Shown here: positions 1 to 4,995 of the stretch, piece after piece | Layout of the letters: every line of letters begins with the position of its first letter | Position numbering within the stretch: the first letter of the stretch is position 1 | Assembly (NCBI GenBank): GCA_030704765.1 | Contig: JAUYDD010000112.1 | Location: forward strand, 1 to 5,162 | DNA length: 5,162 nucleotides | Source of the DNA: Nanobdellota archaeon | GTDB taxonomy: Archaea; Nanobdellota; Nanobdellia; Pacearchaeales; GW2011-AR1 | Reading direction: 5' to 3' | Notes under the pieces: generated by a model | What the model was told of the DNA's origin: nothing | What the model saw: the letters and a program-made list of their open reading frames with translations, nothing else | Databases searched by the model: none | Translations under genes and position numbers: made by a program

Positions 1-143
1 ATATCAAAAAAAATTTCCCGAAAAATCGCCTACCTCCTGCTAAAGCAGGAGGTTTGATCGGCGATTTTTCTTTGACAGGGAAATTTTTTAGGATGTTCGG
101 GAACGACCGCACCTTAAAAGGTGCGGTTTTCAACGTTCCCGAC
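1..143 (+). repeat. Structured intergenic element, copy A (two compound hairpins)
   Basis: Seen directly: an ATATC plus A-run lead-in, then a long hairpin made of three perfect stems: 8-19 with 78-89 (12 bp), 20-30 with 60-70 (11 bp) and 32-40 with 45-53 (9 bp), closed by loop TAAA (41-44). The 5' arm is nearly continuous, while the 3' arm carries bulges TTGATC (54-59) and TTTGACA (71-77). A linker, AGGATGT (90-96), leads to a second hairpin: 97-105 with 134-142 (9 bp) and 106-114 with 119-127 (9 bp), again with loop TAAA (115-118) and a 3'-side bulge TTTCAA (128-133). The same plan recurs at 4996-5162 with different stem sequences. The strand is given as the one on which both copies read alike; whether it is transcribed is unknown. 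The window begins inside or at the edge of the element. It could be a non-coding RNA, a REP/MITE-like repeat or a folded single-strand DNA site. The structure is certain; the function is not. Confidence 0.85.
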
Positions 144-222
144 ATAACAAATTACATTTATATAGACCAATAGTTCATAAACTTTATATAATATCTTATA
201 GTAAATGAAATTAATAACCGGA

Positions 223-233
223 CATTTAAATTT
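223..233 (+). promoter_or_regulatory. Candidate TATA box for the HtrA-like protease gene
   Basis: CATTTAAATTT is preceded by a CCGGA that could serve as a BRE-like element. Transcription would begin near 254, leaving a leader of about 50 bases. A second candidate, CTTTATATAAT at 182-192, would give a longer leader. AT-rich sequence makes either choice uncertain. Confidence 0.35.
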
Positions 234-248
234 CAGTTCCTAAATAGT

Positions 249-283
249 AAAGGAATAAATTTATCTGAAAATTTATTTCCTTT
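249..283. other. Hairpin just upstream of the protease start codon
   Basis: Bases 249-254 pair with 278-283 and 255-262 with 269-276, giving 14 pairs with one bulged T at 277 and a six-base loop (263-268). It lies 19 bases before the ATG at 303. Depending on the true start site, it would be in the 5' untranslated RNA or overlap the transcription start. It is mostly A/U apart from two G-C pairs, so its stability is modest. Confidence 0.5.
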
Positions 284-302
284 CCTATAGATAGAATTTT
301 CC

Positions 303-1175
303 ATGAGAAAAGAAAAAAATATAACAGCTTTTATGATAATAATCTTGATACTTATAGTATCACAATCTGTTCTAATAGTATATTTAACAACCAAGACTTC
401 TTCATTACAAGAAGAGATAATCTTAACAAAACAACAGACAACTGATTTCTGTATTGAGAGGATAGAATCTAATAATCTAGAATTAGAAAGGAAACTGAAT
501 GAACTTTCAGATAATCTTTTTTCTGCGAAATTGGATATATCAAAAGAAGTATTTAATCTTTCAAAACAAGTAGGAACTATAAGAGCTAAGTCTAGTTCAG
601 ATTTTTCAGGAGTAATTGAAACAGCTAGAAAATCTGTTGTTAATATAAAAACAGATGTTTCACAAGGAACGGGTTTTATAATAACTTCTGGTGGATATGT
701 TGCCACAAATTTCCATGTGCTTATAGGAGCTACATATGCAAATGCTGTAACTTATGATAAAAACGTAAAAGAAATGGAGCTTATTGGATATAACAGGAAC
801 ATGGATATTGCTTTATTAAAAATAGATGGTAATTATGATTATCTTGAACTAGAAGATTCTGATAATATAAAAGTTGGTGAAAAAGTAATAGCAATTGGAA
901 ATCCTTATGGATTGTCTTTTTCTGTTACTGAAGGAATAGTCTCTGCTGTCCATAGAAAAGGAAGCAATGGCATATCAGGATATATACAGACTGATGCTTC
1001 ATTGAATCCTGGAAATTCAGGTGGACCTTTGATTAATACAGATGGAAAAGTTATTGGCATAAATAATTTTAAATTAAGCGGTGATAATCTGGGATTTGCT
1101 CTTGAAAGCAATTATATAAAAGATACTTTAAATCTGATTTCTAATAAGGACCTAAACATGACAATTATAAACTAG
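303..1175 (+). CDS. Membrane-anchored HtrA/DegS-like serine protease, no PDZ domain
   Basis: A 290-residue trypsin-like serine endopeptidase of the HtrA family (MEROPS S1C), which cleaves misfolded or regulatory proteins. Seen: short basic N-terminus, one hydrophobic segment (about 8-30), a charged, probably coiled-coil stretch (about 33-92), then the protease domain (about 100-280). The catalytic triad is intact: His138 in TNFHV, Asp168 in MDIALLKI, Ser239 in PGNSGGPL. The protein ends shortly after the protease domain, so the PDZ domain usual in DegP/DegS is missing. With the basic end inside, the protease should face the cell exterior; this is inferred from topology. ATG 303 is the first start after an in-frame TAG at 288-290, and it places the membrane segment correctly. 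No Shine-Dalgarno is visible. It is convergent with the small acidic gene. Family assignment is secure; substrate unknown. Confidence 0.93.
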   Translation: MRKEKNITAFMIIILILIVSQSVLIVYLTTKTSSLQEEIILTKQQTTDFCIERIESNNLELERKLNELSDNLFSAKLDISKEVFNLSKQVGTIRAKSSSDFSGVIETARKSVVNIKTDVSQGTGFIITSGGYVATNFHVLIGATYANAVTYDKNVKEMELIGYNRNMDIALLKIDGNYDYLELEDSDNIKVGEKVIAIGNPYGLSFSVTEGIVSAVHRKGSNGISGYIQTDASLNPGNSGGPLINTDGKVIGINNFKLSGDNLGFALESNYIKDTLNLISNKDLNMTIIN

Positions 1176-1187
1176 ATTGATTAGATA

Positions 1188-1295
1188 TCAATTCCAACTT
1201 TCATCGAATTCATCAACATCAACCGCATCTTCATCATCATAATCTTCATCCAATTCATCGTCAAAATCCTCTCCAAATTCATCTTTTCTAGCCAT
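1188..1295 (-). CDS. Tiny, extremely acidic protein (35 aa)
   Basis: This reading frame encodes 35 residues starting MARKDEFGED and ending DEFDESWN. Nineteen of 35 residues are Asp or Glu, with only one Arg and one Lys, so the net charge is about -17; aromatic residues (three Phe, one Tyr, one Trp) are spread among the acids. The main support is the start: AAGGAGGG on the minus strand (1302-1309) sits six bases before the ATG, the only canonical Shine-Dalgarno I see in the window. A TATA-like box at 1363-1375 precedes it. It ends 12 bases from the protease stop, in convergent orientation. The protein is probably disordered and cytosolic. Possible roles include binding a basic partner or nucleic-acid mimicry, but nothing in the sequence decides this. 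I do not recognise a family. Confidence 0.75.
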   Translation of the reverse strand: MARKDEFGEDFDDELDEDYDDEDAVDVDEFDESWN

Positions 1296-1301
1296 ATTCT
1301 T

Positions 1302-1309
1302 CCCTCCTT
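1302..1309 (-). promoter_or_regulatory. Strong Shine-Dalgarno of the small acidic gene
   Basis: The minus strand reads AAGGAGGG, with a six-base spacer to ATG (1295-1293). It fixes the start of the 35-residue protein and contrasts with the apparently leaderless neighbours. Confidence 0.8.
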
Positions 1310-1362
1310 AGGCAAAAATGTAATAATTCTTAAGTTTTTAAAATTTTTTTAATGTCAGAAAT

Positions 1363-1375
1363 AGTTATATAATAC
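1363..1375 (-). promoter_or_regulatory. Candidate TATA box for the small acidic gene
   Basis: The minus strand reads GTATTATATAACT. A start about 26 bases downstream would fall near 1342 and leave a leader of about 47 bases, which is consistent with the use of a Shine-Dalgarno. Other AT-rich candidates lie nearby. Confidence 0.4.
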
Positions 1376-1433
1376 TAGATATTTTTTAGTATACTTTATA
1401 ATACTTTGCTCTAAAAATAGCTCTAATTAAATT

Positions 1434-1736
1434 CTAAGAAGGTACTACAGGTCTTCCTCTGATTTGATTAATTCCAAGTCTTGGATTAATTGTTTCTATC
1501 TCTATAAGACCGATATAACCTCTGCTTCTGAGTTCATCACATATAGGTTTAGCGGATGCTCCTATACCTAACATCAATCCTCGATTATGCCAAGTAGCAG
1601 AAGGCACATAATATCTTTCCTCTGCATATTTAAATTGTCTTTGAGGGTCAATACTATTAACTTCTGACAAGGTGTCATAAGATAGAAATGCTTCTGTTCT
1701 TCCTAATTCTTGTCGAAGCATCTTTACTATGGCCAT
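1434..1736 (-). CDS. Hypothetical protein, 100 aa, unrecognised
   Basis: A 100-residue soluble protein with no signal peptide or membrane segment. The N-terminal third looks helical (MLRQELGRTEAFLSYDTLSE). A central part carries RYYVPSATWHNRG. It is followed by a glycine-rich turn (LGIGASAKP, about 56-64) and a probable helix (ICDELRSRGYIG, about 65-76), then strand-like LIEIETI and a C-terminal RLGINQIRGRPVVPS. The ELRSRGYIGLIEIE segment is reminiscent of the last helix and wing of a winged helix, but no DNA-binding motif is convincing. ATG 1736 is the first start after an in-frame stop at 1761-1763, and a TATA-like box lies about 24 bases upstream, so the message may be leaderless. A second Met at residue 6 is a possible alternative start. 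It lies 138 bases upstream of the acidic gene on the same strand. Confidence 0.8.
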   Translation of the reverse strand: MAIVKMLRQELGRTEAFLSYDTLSEVNSIDPQRQFKYAEERYYVPSATWHNRGLMLGIGASAKPICDELRSRGYIGLIEIETINPRLGINQIRGRPVVPS

Positions 1737-2045
1737 TAAATAAATTACATTAGAAAATATTTAAGCATTGTTGTAATCTGTCATTATTAATTCTTATATA
1801 CATCCTTTCGTAACAGTATATTTATAATTTAACTAATATAAATAAGTTTAGAGAGGATAAAATTTATGAGGATATCCTTCTTAATATAATTATGATTTGA
1901 GATATAATCATTTACTAATTCGGTTAAATTCTATAAATAAGTGATTTATCTATACAATCTCTTTGACCATATCTCCAACACCTAATAACAATAATTATTA
2001 TGAATCAATTATCTATATTTTTATCTAAAATTATCTTTATAAGAT
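1737..2045. other. Gene-free stretch downstream of the thermosome gene
   Basis: About 309 bases of very AT-rich sequence with stops in all frames. It holds the promoter of the 100-residue protein near its left end. The only other items noted are a ten-base palindrome AGGATATCCT (1869-1878) and short AT-rich inverted repeats. I see no RNA gene and no convincing terminator for the thermosome message beyond short T runs on the minus strand just after its stop. Confidence 0.6.
1753..1766 (-). promoter_or_regulatory. TATA box for the 100-residue protein gene
   Basis: The minus strand reads GCTTAAATATTTTC, close to the archaeal TTTAAATA consensus. Its centre is about 24 bases before ATG 1736, which predicts a leaderless or nearly leaderless transcript. 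Confidence 0.5.
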
Positions 2046-3668
2046 TTAATCCATGCCTTCCATGCCACCCATTCCTCGAGGCATCCTTGGCATACCGCCG
2101 CTAGATTTGGATTTTGATGCAAGAACATCGTCTATCCTTAATATCATTGTTGCAACTTCTGTTGCAGAAGTTATTGCTTGAGTCTTTATTTTTGTAGGCT
2201 CTATTATACCTTTTTCAAACACATTTTCAACTTTATTATTAAAAATATTAATTCCAGCTGATTTTTCATTATTATCATGTCTAGATTTCAATTCAGTCAG
2301 GATATCTATTGGGTCAAGGCCTGCATTCTCTGCTAATGTTGATGGGATGAACTCAAGTGCATTTGCAAATTCAAATACTGCTAATTGTTCTCTTCCTGAA
2401 AGAGTGTTTGCAAACTCTCGTAATCTTTTGGATAATTCCATTTCAATAGCTCCTGCTCCTGGTACAACTTTTCCGTCTTTAATAACAGTTGCAACATCAC
2501 CTAAACCATCTTTAAATGCTCTTTCTATTTCTTCTAATACATGTTCACTTCCACCATGGATAAGAATAGTAAGCGCTTTAGGATTTTCACATCCTTTAAC
2601 ATATGTCATTCCTTCTTCACCATGTCTTATTTCTTCAACAATATGTGCTTTTCCAAGTTCATTTTCAGTAAGTTCATTTAAGTTTGTTATTATTTTTCCT
2701 CCTGTTGAATAAGCTAACATATCCATATCTGATTTTGCAACTCTTCTAACTGCATAGATGCCTTGTTTTGCTAAATAGAACTGCACTACATCATCAATAC
2801 CTTTTTGGCAAAAAACTACATTAGCGCCTGACTTTTTTACTTTTTCAACAATATCCTTCAATACCATCTCTTCCCTATTCAAGAACTCTTGTAATTGCAA
2901 TGGGCTTGTAACTGAAATCTTTGCTTCTGAACCAGGAGTCTTGTTCTCAAGTGCATCTGAAATCAAAGCAATCCTAGCATTTTCTATTCTTTTTGGCATA
3001 TCAATTGATACTCTTTCTTTATCAATTATGACACCCTGGATAAGTTCAGTATCTTCTATTCCATTAGATTTATTTTTTGATATTTTTATATTACTGAGAT
3101 TAACATCACCGTTTTCTTGAATCTGTTTTACTGCCATTACAATTATTTCTGCAAATCTTTCTTTTGATGATTCAGCTCTCTTTCCTGTCATGGCAGTCAT
3201 TACAATGTTTTTTAACAAATCTTCTCTATCCAAAGTAACATCAACTGAAAGCTCTTTTAAGAATTCTTTTGCTTTTTTTTCAGCCATAATATAACCTTTT
3301 GTAATAACCGTGGGATGGATTTTCATATCAAGAAGCTTTTCTGCATTCTCTAACAGTTTTCCTGCTAGCATAACAGCTGTTGTTGTACCATCACCTACTT
3401 CTTTTTCTTGGGTCTTTGCAATTTCAACCATCATCTTTGCTGCTGGATGCTCTATATCCATTTTTTCTAATATTGTAACGCCATCATTAGTCACAGTGAT
3501 ATCACCTAAAGAATCAACAAGCATCTTATCCATTCCTTTTGGGCCCAAAGTGGTCTTTACTAATTCAGCAACTAATTTTGCTGCAAGAATATTGTTCCTT
3601 TGAGCATCTTTACCTAAAAGACGATCTGTATTTTCAGGTAAAATGAATATTGGTTGTCTATCTGACAT
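2046..3668 (-). CDS. ths: Thermosome subunit (group II chaperonin)
   Basis: A 540-residue subunit of the archaeal double-ring chaperonin, which encloses and folds proteins in the cytosol by ATP hydrolysis with a built-in lid. Family motifs are all in place: KTTLGPKGMDKMLVD (38-52), NDGVTIL (61-67), the ATP-site motif GDGTTT (92-97), the apical and hinge region with FCQKGIDD (286-293) and VRRVAKSDM (307-315), Asp387 in the segment that supplies the catalytic aspartate, VVPGAGAIEMEL (401-412) and NALEFIP (436-442). The tail is rich in Gly-Met repeats, ending GMGGMEGMD, as is typical. The length matches the usual 540-560. A TATA box at 3689-3699 lies about 26 bases before the ATG, so the mRNA is probably leaderless. 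The gene stands alone, with a diverging plus-strand region upstream. Nothing suggests loss of function. Whether it is alpha, beta or the only subunit cannot be told from the window. Confidence 0.98.
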   Translation of the reverse strand: MSDRQPIFILPENTDRLLGKDAQRNNILAAKLVAELVKTTLGPKGMDKMLVDSLGDITVTNDGVTILEKMDIEHPAAKMMVEIAKTQEKEVGDGTTTAVMLAGKLLENAEKLLDMKIHPTVITKGYIMAEKKAKEFLKELSVDVTLDREDLLKNIVMTAMTGKRAESSKERFAEIIVMAVKQIQENGDVNLSNIKISKNKSNGIEDTELIQGVIIDKERVSIDMPKRIENARIALISDALENKTPGSEAKISVTSPLQLQEFLNREEMVLKDIVEKVKKSGANVVFCQKGIDDVVQFYLAKQGIYAVRRVAKSDMDMLAYSTGGKIITNLNELTENELGKAHIVEEIRHGEEGMTYVKGCENPKALTILIHGGSEHVLEEIERAFKDGLGDVATVIKDGKVVPGAGAIEMELSKRLREFANTLSGREQLAVFEFANALEFIPSTLAENAGLDPIDILTELKSRHDNNEKSAGINIFNNKVENVFEKGIIEPTKIKTQAITSATEVATMILRIDDVLASKSKSSGGMPRMPRGMGGMEGMD

Positions 3669-3688
3669 GATAATCCTTAAATTTAATA

Positions 3689-3699
3689 GTTTATAAACC
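3689..3699 (-). promoter_or_regulatory. TATA box of the thermosome gene
   Basis: The minus strand reads GGTTTATAAAC, a near-perfect archaeal TATA box with purine-rich GATGAGG just upstream as a possible BRE. Its centre is about 26 bases from the ATG, which predicts a leaderless message. Confidence 0.65.
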
Positions 3700-3853
3700 T
3701 CATCAATATATTATAAAAATGATTTTTAAGCATTAATCTATATAAAAATATATACTGAAATGTATATATTACAGTTTAATTACATATTTGAATAACCTAT
3801 TAATATTCTTATTGATATGACAGCAAATTTAATTCAGAGAGAGAACATGTTCT

Positions 3854-3994
3854 GTGGAAGAAAGAAAAGCTGTTGCTGTAGAATTAGCTAGAGATGGAAG
3901 TGACGAGAATGTTGAAGCATTAATTCAAATGGCTAATGGTGTTAAAAGATATGTAAAATCTTGGATAACTATGCCAGTGGGGATAGACTCTTAG
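3854..3994 (+). CDS. Small HEAT-like protein, possibly a damaged gene (wider extent 3817-4030)
   Basis: Starting at GTG 3854, this frame encodes 46 residues: VEERKAVAVELARDGSDENV, then EALIQMANGVKRYVKSWI and MPVGIDS. The pattern of two amphipathic helices around a DGSDENV turn resembles one HEAT or PBS-lyase-type repeat; this is a resemblance only. The start is doubtful. ATG 3817 in another frame gives MTANLIQREN and would flow into this frame if one base were removed near 3850; a TATA-like ACATATTTGA about 30 bases before ATG 3817 favours that start. After the TAG at 3992-3994 the same frame reads FAEVRLVSDKL before TAA (4028-4030). A gene of about 70 residues broken by a +1 frameshift and an amber stop would explain all three pieces. 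Alternatives are an intact 46-residue protein or sequencing errors. Confidence 0.42.
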   Translation: MEERKAVAVELARDGSDENVEALIQMANGVKRYVKSWITMPVGIDS

Positions 3995-4013
3995 TTTGCT
4001 GAAGTCAGGTTAG

Positions 4014-4059
4014 TAAGCGATAAATTATAAATTTAGATAATTATAAATATATGCGCTTA
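4014..4059. terminator. AT-rich hairpin after the HEAT-like frame, possible terminator
   Basis: TAAGCG (4014-4019) pairs with CGCTTA (4054-4059), and an interrupted AT stem (4020-4026 with 4046-4052) continues inward. It lies between the short HEAT-like frame and the next gene. Archaeal termination relies mainly on U runs, which are weak here, so this is a low-confidence call. Confidence 0.2.
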
Positions 4060-4105
4060 AACGAAGTAGTACATTAAGACATAGAAATCATGGCGAGATT
4101 AATCC

Positions 4106-4116
4106 TTATATTTTTA
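4106..4116 (+). promoter_or_regulatory. TATA box of the 270-residue protein gene
   Basis: TTATATTTTTA is centred about 33 bases before ATG 4144. This predicts a transcript with no leader or only a few bases, and no Shine-Dalgarno is present. Confidence 0.5.
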
Positions 4117-4143
4117 AAGTAATAAGCATTCTCATAAAGCGAT

Positions 4144-4956
4144 ATGGCAGATAAGGACATTGGATTAGAAGGTAGAATTGGTTTATTAGAACCATTTACT
4201 AAATGGACTCTTAGTGTAGGATATTTTAGAGGTCTCCTTAAACAATTTGTCTATTTTTCTGTAATAAGTGATTTTGATAAAATAAAATTTTTCCAACAAA
4301 TGGAAATAGATGTATCTCCTTTAGTTGACTATGAAAATGAATTACTAAGAATATATAATTCTTTAGGAATAGGAATTCAATATAAAACTAGTGAGGCTTG
4401 GGATTATTTGCTTGAAAATACCAGAAGACGTGTTGAAGGAAGACCAAGTCCTACTAAAAGTATTGCAGAACTTTTTGAAAAACATAATCCAGTTGTACCA
4501 AAGCCAGAAGACAGGTTGACTGATGAAGAAGTTTTAAGAGATATGTTCGGCTGGGTTGCTGAACAGATTGGATATGAAATTCCTAAAATGTTACCAAAAC
4601 GAGCAAAAGAAACTGAGCGAGAGGATAGCAGAGAACCGCAATATGAATTAAGTCTTGAAATATTAAAAGCAATAGGACAACTTAGAGTTTCTTTTTACAG
4701 AGATCTTCTTGGTTTTAAAGACAGATTTTTATCTGCAACTGGATCTTTAAGAAGTCATCTTGGTCGTACGGGCCATTCAATGGCACAAGCAATCCTATAT
4801 GATAGTCTAAAAACGTTACAATTATACGAAAAAAAAATAATGCCAGAATCTTTTCAAACTCTTTTAAATCAATATCCGAGAGAAGCAGGAAAATTAGTTT
4901 TAAATTCTGCAATTCAATTAAGATTACCTGTACCAGATAGCACAACAATGGGTTAA
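4144..4956 (+). CDS. Hypothetical protein, 270 aa, largely helical, unrecognised
   Basis: A 270-residue protein that I cannot assign to a family. No signal peptide is evident. An aromatic, moderately hydrophobic segment (KWTLSVGYFRGLLKQFVYFS, residues 20-39) may be a buried or membrane-associated helix, but it is too polar for a clear membrane span. Predicted helices fill 59-74, 83-98 and 125-145. A highly charged hinge, PKRAKETEREDSREPQ (151-166), divides the protein, and a second helical region (168-258) contains LGRTGHSMAQAILYDSLKTL. The two halves suggest a two-domain helical protein joined by a flexible linker. ATG 4144 is supported by the TATA-like box at 4106-4116. It is followed within 40 bases by structured element B. 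Codon use resembles the neighbouring genes. Expression as a single gene is likely. Confidence 0.85.
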   Translation: MADKDIGLEGRIGLLEPFTKWTLSVGYFRGLLKQFVYFSVISDFDKIKFFQQMEIDVSPLVDYENELLRIYNSLGIGIQYKTSEAWDYLLENTRRRVEGRPSPTKSIAELFEKHNPVVPKPEDRLTDEEVLRDMFGWVAEQIGYEIPKMLPKRAKETEREDSREPQYELSLEILKAIGQLRVSFYRDLLGFKDRFLSATGSLRSHLGRTGHSMAQAILYDSLKTLQLYEKKIMPESFQTLLNQYPREAGKLVLNSAIQLRLPVPDSTTMG

Positions 4957-4980
4957 TCTCGCCCGATTTACTTATTAGCA

Positions 4981-4995
4981 CCGATTTCTGATCGG
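4981..4995. other. Short hairpin between the 270-residue gene and element B
   Basis: CCGAT (4981-4985) pairs with ATCGG (4991-4995) around a five-base loop. It abuts the ATATC that opens element B and could be either part of that element or a 3'-end structure of the preceding mRNA. The matching position before copy A lies outside the window. Confidence 0.45.

Noticed and set aside
1..143. Copy A as a simple intrinsic terminator pair
   Set aside because: The nested multi-stem design, one-sided bulges and a second copy with conserved motifs go well beyond a terminator, and archaea do not rely on hairpin terminators.
205..243. A 12-codon leader peptide upstream of the protease
   Set aside because: It is too short, has no ribosome site and a poorly spaced TATA box; a chance ATG in AT-rich sequence is more likely.
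233..706. Long minus-strand open frame across the start of the protease gene
   Set aside because: It is a shadow of the well-supported protease gene; the translation shows no domain and there is no start signal.
1869..1878. Palindrome AGGATATCCT as an operator
   Set aside because: It is a single ten-base palindrome in a gene-free stretch, far from any start codon; chance is sufficient.
2347..2712. Plus-strand open frame inside the thermosome gene
   Set aside because: It lies opposite a secure chaperonin coding region. Its Ser- and Pro-rich composition is what antisense reading of such codons gives.
3310..3603. Second plus-strand open frame inside the thermosome gene
   Set aside because: It is an antisense shadow for the same reason, with no promoter or ribosome site.
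4092..4963. An 11-base inverted repeat (GGCGAGATTAA at 4092-4102 and TTAATCTCGCC at 4953-4963) flanking the 270-residue gene, as in an insertion sequence
   Set aside because: A few 11-base matches are expected by chance in about 5 kb. There is no target duplication, and the gene does not look like a transposase.
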